In this document: positions 8,380-14,492 of the stretch, piece after piece
Position numbering within the stretch: the first letter of the stretch is position 1
Layout of the letters: every line of letters begins with the position of its first letter
Assembly: GCA_036745245.1 (NCBI GenBank)
Contig: DAIOGN010000023.1
Location: 1 to 32,709 of the forward strand
Origin: DAIOGN01 sp036745245
GTDB taxonomy: Bacteria; Zixibacteria; MSB-5A5; JAUVRN01
Direction: 5' to 3'
Length of the DNA: 32,709 nucleotides
Translations under genes and position numbers: made by a program
The notes under the pieces: model-generated
Told to the model about the DNA's origin: nothing
Databases searched by the model: none
Seen by the model: only the letters and a program-made list of their open reading frames with translations

Positions 8380-8397
8380 ACTGACCGATCGGTCAGT
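8380..8397. promoter_or_regulatory. 18-bp perfect palindrome, TetR-type operator candidate
   Basis: ACTGACCGATCGGTCAGT is a perfect 18-bp palindrome around the core ACCGATCGGT (8384-8393). Its size and symmetry fit a homodimeric repressor such as a TetR-family protein (inference; no regulator gene lies nearby). It is the best of the boxes and sits upstream of the repeat-protein gene and downstream of the peroxiredoxin terminator. Confidence 0.5.
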
Positions 8398-8449
8398 CGA
8401 CGTTTGGCTCGTGTCGGGGGCCCTGTACCCCCAACGAGATCAACAAGAA

Positions 8450-8488
8450 GGGCGACCGGGCGCGGAACCTGCTCCGCGGCGGTCGCCC
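8450..8488 (-). terminator. Terminator of the peroxiredoxin gene
   Basis: GGGCGACCG pairs with CGGTCGCCC (9 bp), and an inner CGCGGA/TCCGCG stem adds 6 bp around a 6-nt loop. On the minus strand the hairpin is followed by CTTCTTGTTG, a T-rich stretch. It lies 36 bp past the peroxiredoxin stop codon. Confidence 0.7.
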
Positions 8489-8498
8489 TGTTCACACA

Positions 8499-8510
8499 GA
8501 CCGGTCGGTC
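8499..8510. promoter_or_regulatory. Operator-like box GACCGGTCGGTC after the peroxiredoxin stop
   Basis: It contains ACCGGTCGGT (8500-8509), an exact ACCG-N2-CGGT match, between the peroxiredoxin stop codon and its terminator. The 14-nt minus-strand sequence GACCGACCGGTCTG is nearly the same as the box at the same relative place in the next gene. Confidence 0.35.
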
Positions 8511-8523
8511 AATTGTGCTTTGT

Positions 8524-9207
8524 TTAGCCCTTCGGCTGTGGCACGATACGCAGGTACGGCCGAGGCGCCTTCCACCCCTGAGGATAGGTCTTCTTCGCCT
8601 CGTCGTCCGACACGGAGCCCGCGATGATCACGTCGTCCCCCTGTTGCCAGTTGACGGGCGTGGCCACTTTGTGCTTCGCCGTGAGCTGGAGCGAATCGAT
8701 CACGCGCAGCACTTCGTCGAAATTTCTGCCCGTGGTCATGGGATAGGCGATCATGAGCTTGATCTTCCGATCGGGCCCGATGACGTACACATTTCGCACC
8801 GTCTGATTGTCGGCGGGTGTACGGCCATCGCATGAGCCTTCCAGGTCCTCCGGCAGCATGCCGTAGAGCTTGGACACCGAGAGATCGCTGTCCCCGATCA
8901 TTGGAAATCTGGGCTCGGCACCCTGGGTCTCTTTGATGTCTTTCGACCACTTCTCATGTTCGGTCACGCGGTCCACGGAGAGCCCGATGAGCTTGGTGTT
9001 GCGCTTGTCGAACTCGGGCTGAATGCGGGCCATGTAGCCCAGTTCGGTGGTGCACACCGGCGTGAAGTCTTTGGGATGCGAGAAGAACACCGCCCACGAC
9101 TGGCCCAGCCACTCGTGAAAGCGAATCCTACCCTGCGTGGTGTCCGCCTCGAAGTCGGGCGCAGTGCTGCCGATGCGAAGCTGTTCGGACGTGTCGGTAT
9201 ATGCCAT
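8524..9207 (-). CDS. 1-Cys peroxiredoxin (Prx6/AhpC-TSA family)
   Basis: A 227-residue cytoplasmic peroxidase that reduces hydrogen peroxide or organic peroxides. The peroxidatic motif is HPKDFTPVCTTE with Cys52. TVRNVYVI (Arg138) supplies the conserved active-site arginine. The long C-terminal domain (ATPVNWQQGDDVII...GWKAPRPYLR) is the Prx6-type extension used for dimerisation, and the length fits that subgroup. A second cysteine, Cys126 (EGSCDGR), is present; in some archaeal and bacterial Prx6 proteins a cysteine nearby acts in catalysis. The ATG is set by AGGAG 8 bp upstream and by homology beginning at once (QLRIGSTAPDFEAD). It follows the Cys-rich exported protein gene but is separated from it by a terminator, so it has its own promoter, probably near the palindrome at 9292-9303. 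Confidence 0.95.
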   Translation of the reverse strand: MAYTDTSEQLRIGSTAPDFEADTTQGRIRFHEWLGQSWAVFFSHPKDFTPVCTTELGYMARIQPEFDKRNTKLIGLSVDRVTEHEKWSKDIKETQGAEPRFPMIGDSDLSVSKLYGMLPEDLEGSCDGRTPADNQTVRNVYVIGPDRKIKLMIAYPMTTGRNFDEVLRVIDSLQLTAKHKVATPVNWQQGDDVIIAGSVSDDEAKKTYPQGWKAPRPYLRIVPQPKG

Positions 9208-9291
9208 GGTGTAGTCTCCTGTTGGTTGGACCGCCCGCCCGCATGCCTCACCCGAGACCGCCGCGTCCGGACCGATGCAGTTGATATCGAA

Positions 9292-9303
9292 TCGACCGGT
9301 CGA
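9292..9303. promoter_or_regulatory. Palindrome TCGACCGGTCGA upstream of the peroxiredoxin gene
   Basis: A perfect 12-bp palindrome about 85 bp upstream of the peroxiredoxin ATG, directly after the T-tract of the preceding terminator. It is related to the ACCGNNCGGT boxes but has only one full half-site. Confidence 0.3.
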
Positions 9304-9310
9304 AAGTTCC

Positions 9311-9340
9311 AAAAAAAAAGCCCCGCCGACGGGCGGAGCC
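9311..9340 (-). terminator. Rho-independent terminator of the Cys-rich exported protein gene
   Basis: On the minus strand, GCTCCGCC and GGCGGGGC form an 8-bp stem with one G-T mismatch or wobble and a 4-nt loop, followed directly by nine T residues. It lies about 25 bp past the stop codon and is the clearest intrinsic terminator in the window. Confidence 0.92.
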
Positions 9341-9349
9341 CATGGTCAG

Positions 9350-9359
9350 ACCGATCGGT
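9350..9359. promoter_or_regulatory. Operator-like palindrome ACCGATCGGT after a stop codon
   Basis: An exact match to the core of the 18-bp palindrome at 8380-8397. It is placed between the stop codon of the Cys-rich gene and its terminator, the same relative place as the box at 8499-8510. Confidence 0.35.
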
Positions 9360-9362
9360 TGG

Positions 9363-9842
9363 TTAGCCCTTCTTCATGTACGACTTCGCCGCAGCCGCAG
9401 CAGCGGCGGGATCCTTCGACGCCATCTCGTGACAGGCGTGTGAACAACAGGCGAACGATTCGCCGTCGACCTGGAGATACTCGGTAGTGGCATCGATGTT
9501 GAACTTCTTGCCGCAGCCACACATGGCATGCGTGCCGACCTCGGTGACCGAGTAGACGTTGGCCACGCCCATTTTCATGTGGGAGAGCGTAACCATTTTG
9601 TCCACCGCCGCCTGAGTCGACTTGGCAGCCGCTGCCGGATCCTTGGAGGCCATGGCGTGACAGCCTTCGGTGCAGCAGGCATACTTCTGCCCTTCGAACT
9701 CGATGTACTTGGTGTTGGCGTCTGGCGTGAACACCATGCCACAGCCGCACACAGAAAGCGAGTTGGCGGCGTCGCCGGCCCAAGTGGCAGCCGGCACGGC
9801 CAGGCTGAGAGCCACCAGAGCGAGGAATATAAGCTTCTTCAT
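9363..9842 (-). CDS. Exported protein with two tandem Cys-rich (YHS/TRASH-like) modules
   Basis: A 159-residue protein with a clear signal peptide (MKKLIFLALVALSLAVPAATWA). The mature protein is two copies of one module: CGCG...F...T-x-Y...G-x3-ACC-x3-CH-x-MASKDPAAAA. Cysteines fall at 32, 34, 56, 57 and 61 with His62, and at 108, 110, 132, 133 and 137 with His138. The spacing resembles small metal-binding YHS or TRASH-type domains, so binding of copper or another soft metal in the periplasm is a reasonable inference. The ATG has AGGAGG upstream. An intrinsic terminator closes the gene. The next gene downstream is the peroxiredoxin, and both carry the same palindrome after their stop codons, which hints at shared control under metal or oxidative stress. 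Confidence 0.8.
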   Translation of the reverse strand: MKKLIFLALVALSLAVPAATWAGDAANSLSVCGCGMVFTPDANTKYIEFEGQKYACCTEGCHAMASKDPAAAAKSTQAAVDKMVTLSHMKMGVANVYSVTEVGTHAMCGCGKKFNIDATTEYLQVDGESFACCSHACHEMASKDPAAAAAAAKSYMKKG

Positions 9843-9998
9843 CTTTCACACCCTCCTCTTGCAAGTTGGTGAACCGGGGTTCGCAACTCGATGTCGGGTT
9901 CGAGGGAGCCCCGCCGAGTCGTGCTTCCGTTCACATACACGCGCCGTCGACTGAATGTGTGATGTCGCGGACCGCAATGCAATCTGTGAACCAAGATG

Positions 9999-10008
9999 AT
10001 CGGTCGGT
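9999..10008. promoter_or_regulatory. Imperfect operator-like box upstream of the Cys-rich gene
   Basis: ATCGGTCGGT matches ACCG-N2-CGGT at seven of eight positions. It lies about 160 bp upstream of the ATG. On the minus strand a TTGACC sequence precedes it, so it could overlap a promoter; this is weak. Confidence 0.22.
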
Positions 10009-10104
10009 TGAAGCGGGTCAAGAGCGCGCTGGCCGCGCCCTCGGACGGGGGCCGCGTATCAGATTCGCCTTGCTGAGGAGGAGGCCACAGCGCATCCCTT
10101 GGAC

Positions 10105-10227
10105 ATGCGCGTGCTGGCAATCTTCGCCATCGGGATGCTGGTGGGACTGGTGATCGGCTACCTTCTTGGCAAAAACTCCGCACCACCCGTCCGGAAGGAC
10201 GGCGACCGCCAGAACCCCTGGTCGTAA
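10105..10227 (+). CDS. Small single-span membrane protein (40 aa)
   Basis: A short frame beginning MRVLAIFAIGMLVGLVIGYL and ending in a charged, Pro-containing tail (APPVRKDGDRQNPWS). The first 22 residues form one hydrophobic helix with GxxxG spacing, a pattern common in helix-helix contacts. A GAGGAGGAGG run lies upstream but about 20 bp from the ATG, farther than usual, so the start is not secured. It ends 10 bp before the convergent thioredoxin-fold gene. The composition is that of a real membrane peptide, but no family is recognised. Confidence 0.45.
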   Translation: MRVLAIFAIGMLVGLVIGYLLGKNSAPPVRKDGDRQNPWS

Positions 10228-10237
10228 AAGCCCAGGG
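10216..10237. terminator. Possible hairpin between convergent stop codons
   Basis: CCCTGG and CCAGGG form a 6-bp stem spanning the short gap between the small membrane-protein gene and the thioredoxin-fold gene. There is no clear T-tract, so it is only a weak bidirectional terminator candidate. Confidence 0.3.
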
Positions 10238-10798
10238 TCAGTGCGGGTCGGGAGGAGCGCCCGCTTCCTCCGGGATTCCCAGCGGCAGTAACTCGTCCAC
10301 GAGATTCCTCACTGAATCCAGTGTACCTGACGCGACCGGCCCCACGGCGAACTTCTGCCGGAGCCTGCCTTCCACGTCGAACAAAAGCACGTTGCAGGTG
10401 TCCCCGGAGAGTTCGTACGACTTGAAGAACTGACCCTTCCAATCGAGCAGCAGCCAGTCCTTCGGGTCCTTCGGAAGTTTCCCCTTCACGAACCCTTTGA
10501 GAAAGAAGGGCACTCCGGACATGTGGGCCACGCCCAGCACTGTCACCCGGTCCGTCCAGGACCAGACGGCAAGCGAATCCCGAAGCGTGCGCGACCACTT
10601 CCGGCTGTAGAGGCTTCCCCCCTTGTTGGCCACGAGCACCACGAGTGTGGAGCCGCGAAAGGTCGAGTCCACGTGGATCTGCTTGAACTGATCCTGCAAC
10701 TCGAAGGCGATGAGCGTGGAGTCGGCGGCGACAGCCGTGTCGCGCGTTCCGGCAATGAGGAGTGTTGCGCACAGCGGCCAGGTCCAGAGTCGTTTCAT
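10238..10798 (-). CDS. Exported thioredoxin-fold-like protein without a CxxC pair
   Basis: A 186-residue protein with a signal peptide (WPLCATLLIAGTRDTAVAA). The mature part follows the AhpC/TlpA/YtfJ-type layout: AFELQDQFKQIHVDSTFRGSTLVVLVANKGG, a helix with DSLAVWSWTD, VTVLGVAHMSGVPFF, and NVLLFDVEGRLRQKFAVGPV near the end. The usual CxxC site is replaced by NKGGSL, and the only mature cysteine (SGDTCNV) lies elsewhere, so a classical disulfide exchange is unlikely. YtfJ-like proteins show the same loss. ATG 10798 is chosen because GGAGG lies close upstream. The gene stands alone, convergent with the small membrane-protein gene, and 71 bp downstream of the TolB-like gene on the same strand. 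Confidence 0.68.
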   Translation of the reverse strand: MKRLWTWPLCATLLIAGTRDTAVAADSTLIAFELQDQFKQIHVDSTFRGSTLVVLVANKGGSLYSRKWSRTLRDSLAVWSWTDRVTVLGVAHMSGVPFFLKGFVKGKLPKDPKDWLLLDWKGQFFKSYELSGDTCNVLLFDVEGRLRQKFAVGPVASGTLDSVRNLVDELLPLGIPEEAGAPPDPH

Positions 10799-10869
10799 GG
10801 GGTCCCTCCGGCGCCACAAACGTACGAGGCGGCCGTACGGTCAAGTTGCCCGGTTGGAGGCACGGAATC

Positions 10870-11739
10870 TCAGTTGATGACTTTGGTGATTGTGGAATCT
10901 TGAGTGTCGAGAAGGTAGACGGCCGACTTCGGCCATTGGCCGCTGATGAAGGCGATCCTCCGGCCATCCGGAGAGACACGAGCAAAAAAGGCAGGCGCCT
11001 TAGTCAGTGTCTCTCGCGTGCCATCGGAGTTGATTCGCACAAGCAGCGATGGAGCCTCCTCGGTGGCCCGGCTCGCGAACACCACGCCTCCCTGCGTGTC
11101 GAAACAGGGGAAGATGTCCAGGGCCGAGTCCAGGGTGACGGCCCGAAGCCCCGTGCCGTCCGGTGCTACGATATACACATCATCGTGGCCCTCGGGCTTC
11201 CCGCGGTAGAACACGAGCCGCGTGCCATCGGCCGACCACTGAGGATTGTAATCCTTCAGCGTATCGCCTGTGATCTGCACGGGATCGCCTGTGCCGAAGG
11301 TCAGAACAAAAATGTGCGATGCGCCGGACCGATCGGACACGAAGGCCAGATGCTTTCCGTCGGGTGACCAGGCCGGCTGCCGATCCTTGTGCTGAAGATC
11401 GGTGAAGCACTCGGTGATCCCGCTGTCCAGCGAGGTGGAGAACAAGCCCCACCCTTCCCCGCGCTCGGCGCCATAGGCCACGCGCCGTCCATCGGGAGAC
11501 CAGGAAACGTACATGGCATGCTCGGCGATCCGTCGACGCTCTGAACCGTCGACACGTGTCACCCACACCGACCACTTCTCCGGCTTGTACTCTCCACCGG
11601 AGAACTCCGAAAACGCCAGCCAGTGTCCGTCGGGCGACCAGGCGACGTCCTGATGAAATCGCTCTTCCGCCGGAGCCGGCAATTCGGTGGCAAGCGCTAC
11701 GGCGTGCAGTACGAGTACGCCGCACACGACCTTCAGCAT
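10870..11739 (-). CDS. TolB-like beta-propeller (WD40-like PD40) exported protein
   Basis: A 289-residue protein with a short N-terminal signal (VVCGVLVLHAVALA). It is built of PD40 repeats with SPDG cores at residues 35, 81, 125, 169 (as SADG) and 256, each followed by a short strand such as RVAYG, HLAFVSDRSG or RLVFYRG. This is the beta-propeller of TolB and related periplasmic proteins, usually used for protein-protein contact. It lacks the TolB N-terminal domain, so it is not TolB itself. Its start overlaps the end of the ACT-like gene by seven bases (ATGCTGA), which indicates translational coupling. Confidence 0.82.
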   Translation of the reverse strand: MLKVVCGVLVLHAVALATELPAPAEERFHQDVAWSPDGHWLAFSEFSGGEYKPEKWSVWVTRVDGSERRRIAEHAMYVSWSPDGRRVAYGAERGEGWGLFSTSLDSGITECFTDLQHKDRQPAWSPDGKHLAFVSDRSGASHIFVLTFGTGDPVQITGDTLKDYNPQWSADGTRLVFYRGKPEGHDDVYIVAPDGTGLRAVTLDSALDIFPCFDTQGGVVFASRATEEAPSLLVRINSDGTRETLTKAPAFFARVSPDGRRIAFISGQWPKSAVYLLDTQDSTITKVIN

Positions 11740-12146
11740 CCGAGGATGTCCGCGGCGCGTTCGAAATCTCCCGGGGCCACCCAGAGCACGTATCCAAAGT
11801 GCCCGCGGCCGTCGGCCACCCCGTTGGCTGCGTGCACGCTGATGCCCGCGGCGGCCAGGTGGACATGGTGCTCCACCAGCGCGCCCACCGTGTCCTCCCC
11901 CTGGATGAGGAACGCTTTGCGCGGGCCCACCACCTCCAGCCCTTCTTCCTCCAGGGCCGACTTGAGTTTGTCGGGGTGATCGGAGAAGAAGTCCATCTGC
12001 ACGCGGTTCCCCGCGGCCGGAAAGGATGTGAAGGCCAGAAGGCTGAGGCCCGACGACCTCAACTTGCCTAGAATCTCGGCGCCCTTGCCGGGCACACTGT
12101 CTACGGTGGTGTGATAGTAGCGGGCCCTGCGAACGGACAATGCCAT
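11733..12146 (-). CDS. ACT-domain-like protein
   Basis: A 137-residue soluble protein. Its order, YYHTTVDSVPGKGAEILGKLRSSGLSLLAFTSFP then QMDFFSDHPDKLKSAL, and a second half TVGALVEHHVHLAAAGISVHAANGV, matches two beta-alpha-beta ACT-type units, which typically bind small ligands such as amino acids. No catalytic domain is attached. The ATG is preceded by AGGAGGTG. The last codons overlap the propeller gene, an unusual pairing of a cytoplasmic sensor-like protein with an exported one. Confidence 0.62.
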   Translation of the reverse strand: MALSVRRARYYHTTVDSVPGKGAEILGKLRSSGLSLLAFTSFPAAGNRVQMDFFSDHPDKLKSALEEEGLEVVGPRKAFLIQGEDTVGALVEHHVHLAAAGISVHAANGVADGRGHFGYVLWVAPGDFERAADILGC

Positions 12147-12215
12147 GGGTGCACCTCCTGACGAAAGCTATGAGGAATGCGGGCCGCTCACAACCGATCA
12201 TTCACCAAGGCGAAC

Positions 12216-13055
12216 TCACGTCCACGAAATCAGTGCGACGCCTCCGAGACAGAGCCCCACGCCCAGCCACTGGAACGGTGACAGTTTCTGATGCAGAAAG
12301 CGCGCGGCCAGGAGCACTGTGACGGCCGGATACAATGACGTGAGCACGGCCGCCAGCTCGAGGCGCAAGCTTTGAAGCGACATCACGTACAGGAGATTCC
12401 CTCCCGCATCCAACAGGCCGGCCGGGATCGCCCAGCCTGCACCCCAGTTCGCACGCGGGGCCTGCGAGGCGAACAGTATCGCAACCGCGGCCACAAGGGC
12501 GCCCATCAGCCTCCCCAGCAGCAGCGGCCACAGTACACCGGTGGAGAGTTGTGCCATGCCGATGAGAAATCCCGATACGCCCAGCCCGGCGAGCACTCCG
12601 AACACCAGTCCGCCTGTAGCGTGACTGGACCCCTCATCGGCACGGGTCACACAAAACAAACCAAGGAGTGCCGTCGTCATTCCGGCCAGCTGAGGCCAGG
12701 CCACCAGACCGTGCGTGGCAAATCCGAAGAGCACGGGGAGAACTGCCCCCACCACGGCAGTCGTCGACGCCACCACGGCCACCCGGCCGCGGGCCAGTCC
12801 GGTGTACAGCGCCGTAATGCCGAGTGCTCCTGATGCGCCGGCACCCAGGGACCACAAGAGGTCGGCACGCTCCGGCCAGGGCTCACCTTGCCAGAAGAGA
12901 GCGCCGGCAAGCAGGAGCAGACCGGAGAGGGCAGACATCAGGTACACCCTGAACGGATGCCCGCGACGCACTCCGAGTCCGCCGGCGAAGTCGCCGCAGC
13001 CCCACAGAGCAGCGGAGGCCAACGCGAGGCCGATTCCGATCAAGTGCGGCCCCAC
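12216..13055 (-). CDS. EamA/DMT-superfamily transporter
   Basis: A 279-residue integral membrane protein with about ten hydrophobic helices in two related halves, the layout of the drug/metabolite (EamA) transporters. Typical family segments are ALASAALWGCGDFAGGLG at the start, GALGITALYTGLARGRVAVVASTTA at the end of the first half, and the matching LLYVMSLQSLRLELAAVLTSLYPAVTVLLA in the second. The C-terminus has QWLGVGLCLGGVALIS, typical of the last helix. The start is GTG. The substrate cannot be predicted. It is divergent from the DUF1569-like gene, and a near-match operator (CCCGATCGGT, 13092-13101) lies between them. Confidence 0.88.
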   Translation of the reverse strand: MGPHLIGIGLALASAALWGCGDFAGGLGVRRGHPFRVYLMSALSGLLLLAGALFWQGEPWPERADLLWSLGAGASGALGITALYTGLARGRVAVVASTTAVVGAVLPVLFGFATHGLVAWPQLAGMTTALLGLFCVTRADEGSSHATGGLVFGVLAGLGVSGFLIGMAQLSTGVLWPLLLGRLMGALVAAVAILFASQAPRANWGAGWAIPAGLLDAGGNLLYVMSLQSLRLELAAVLTSLYPAVTVLLAARFLHQKLSPFQWLGVGLCLGGVALISWT

Positions 13056-13174
13056 CGTGCGCGGTGCATGCGCGGAGCTAATTCCCGGTGTCCCGATCGG
13101 TCAACGGCCGAGTGTCCGCAGGGCCGTGAGGCTTCGGGATGGCGCGGGCTGTGTGATTCTGTTACCATGTCGGC

Positions 13175-13618
13175 ATGGCGTCGCTGTGGGATTCCCACGA
13201 CAGCGAACGGATTCGTGCCCGCATCGGCAAGCTCGTGCCCGATGCCTTCCCCCGCTGGGGTTCATTTACGCCGCCCCAGATGGTGTGTCACCTGTGCGAT
13301 TCGCTGCGGCTCACCATGGGAGAGATTCAGGTGGAGCCCACGTACAAGCTCTTCCACTACCAGCCTCTCAAGGCGCTCTCGCTGTATCTCTTGCCGGTGC
13401 CCAGGAATCTACGCACCGCGCCCGAGCTTCTCGAGTCGAAGCCCGGAGAATGGATGCTCGACATCGCCACACTGCTCGAGCTCCAGGATCAGTGCACGAA
13501 GCGGCCCGAGAACGATCTGTGGGGGGAGAGCCCGATGTACGGCTGGCTCACGAAGGGCGAGTGGGGAGCCGCTCAGTACAAACACTTCGACCATCATCTC
13601 AAGCAGTTCGGCTGCTGA
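13175..13618 (+). CDS. DUF1569/DinB-like protein
   Basis: A 147-residue soluble protein. It opens SLWDSHDSERIRARIGKLVP and carries WGSFTPPQMVCHLCDSLRL near residue 28 and KGEWGAAQYKHFDHHLKQFG at the end, the signature of the DUF1569 branch of the DinB-like four-helix family. His residues in MVCHLCD and KHFDHHL are the likely metal ligands. Function is unknown, and members are often thiol- or metal-dependent transferases. The ATG is at the beginning of the family homology. A strong shared terminator follows. Confidence 0.8.
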   Translation: MASLWDSHDSERIRARIGKLVPDAFPRWGSFTPPQMVCHLCDSLRLTMGEIQVEPTYKLFHYQPLKALSLYLLPVPRNLRTAPELLESKPGEWMLDIATLLELQDQCTKRPENDLWGESPMYGWLTKGEWGAAQYKHFDHHLKQFGC

Positions 13619-13640
13619 CTCCGATCCGCACAAAAAAGAA

Positions 13641-13660
13641 GTGCGGCCGGGTGGCCGCAC
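13641..13660. terminator. Bidirectional terminator
   Basis: GTGCGGCC and GGCCGCAC form a perfect 8-bp stem with a 4-nt loop. On the minus strand it is followed by TTCTTTTTTG, and on the plus strand by CTCTTGTACTT. It lies between the convergent DUF1569-like and Pro/Gln-rich genes and can serve both. Confidence 0.9.
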
Positions 13661-13711
13661 CTCTTGTACTTCAAACCGGACTCACGTGGCGTCCGGCCAA
13701 TCGCTTTGAGA

Positions 13712-13861
13712 CTAGTAGCCCTTCTTCGGGGGCGTCTTCTGTCCCGGCCCCATCGGAGGCGTGGTGGGCTTGCCGGGGTTGCCGGTCTTGGGCTGATTCT
13801 GCGGCTGGTTCGGCTTGCCAGGCTGCTGGGGGCGATTGGGCTGATTCTGGAAGTTGCTCAT
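13712..13861 (-). CDS. Small Pro/Gln/Asn/Lys-rich disordered protein (49 aa)
   Basis: The frame codes for a 49-residue peptide (MSNFQNQPNRPQQPGKPNQP at the start, TPPKKGY at the end) of almost only P, Q, N, G, K and T, with no hydrophobic core, so it is probably disordered. The ATG at 13861 is fixed by GGAAGGAG about 9 bp upstream; the frame extends upstream without such a signal. The poly-T side of the shared terminator lies about 50 bp downstream. A good ribosome-binding site and terminator for so short a frame support a real gene. No function is known. Confidence 0.65.
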   Translation of the reverse strand: MSNFQNQPNRPQQPGKPNQPQNQPKTGNPGKPTTPPMGPGQKTPPKKGY

Positions 13862-14186
13862 CCTGTTTACTCCTTCCGCCATTCGAGACGGCGGGGCATT
13901 TGTACCCATATCCGTTGGGTCACGGTGCGCGGCTCCCTCAATCCGGCACCGGCCCTCACCGGGTGTTACCGGCTGAGGCCGCGCAAAGCGTTACTTAATG
14001 TGACAGATCGGCCGATGGGGTCAAGAAGTTTAGGGCTCTGAAAGGCGCTCCCAGAGCGGGCTAAACGAGGCCCGGACCTTCCCCAGTTGACTGAATGCCA
14101 AATCGGGGGCTTGTTCCTTCAGGGGGTGCGGCGCTGCCCGTAAGCTCGCCCACCGGGCCGAATCGACCCCCGAAGGAGAGTACACC
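13862..14186. other. 325-bp intergenic region
   Basis: It separates the divergent Pro/Gln-rich and LapA-like genes and should hold both promoters. No gene, tRNA or strong hairpin is apparent. A loose GGGGGT...ACCCCC inverted repeat lies just before the LapA-like ribosome-binding site. Confidence 0.5.
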
Positions 14187-14408
14187 ATGAGCCAGACCAA
14201 ATTCATAACGCTTCTTGTCACCACCGTGATCCTGCTTGTCGTGGTGTTTCAGAATCGTGGACCTGTACACACGAAATTCCTCGTCTTCTCGTTCGTCATG
14301 CCCCAGATCGTTCTGCTCCTCATCGCCGGCGGGCTCGGATTCGTGGCCGGACTCACCGTGGCGGCGCAGTCCAGGTCGAAAGGACAGGGCGGCTACAAGG
14401 GGCGATAG
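14187..14408 (+). CDS. LapA-domain (DUF1049) small membrane protein
   Basis: A 73-residue protein with two hydrophobic helices (LLVTTVILLVVVFQNRGPV and PQIVLLLIAGGLGFVAGLTV) joined by a short link, followed by a basic tail. The FQN...V...F segment and the GF-x-AG helix are the hallmark of the LapA/DUF1049 family of inner-membrane proteins, which in E. coli take part in lipopolysaccharide assembly (LapA with LapB). No lapB-like gene is adjacent here. The ATG has GAAGGAG about 8 bp upstream. Confidence 0.82.
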   Translation: MSQTKFITLLVTTVILLVVVFQNRGPVHTKFLVFSFVMPQIVLLLIAGGLGFVAGLTVAAQSRSKGQGGYKGR

Positions 14409-14492
14409 TCGCACGGCGTCCCCCGGCAGCCAGCACACGCACCCAGGCTGGGCACGCACCCGGTGTAGGGCCTTGATTCCTCCCGGGAATAG

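Larger units (their letters stand above)
8021..8523. other. 503-bp intergenic region with operator-like palindromes and a terminator
   Basis: No credible gene is seen here. The part next to the repeat-protein start should hold its promoter. Two ACCGNNCGGT palindromes lie in the middle. A strong hairpin terminator and a third palindrome belong to the 3' end of the peroxiredoxin gene. Open frames crossing it contain the inverted repeats and lack a ribosome-binding site or family resemblance. Confidence 0.6.

Noticed and set aside
8177..8527. Plus-strand frame in the 503-bp intergenic region
   Set aside because: It reads through the palindromes and the terminator hairpin and has no family resemblance or ribosome-binding site.
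9866..10153. Plus-strand frame upstream of the small membrane protein
   Set aside because: Arg/Trp/Cys-rich end and overlap with the better 40-residue hydrophobic frame; it also crosses the presumed promoter of the Cys-rich gene.
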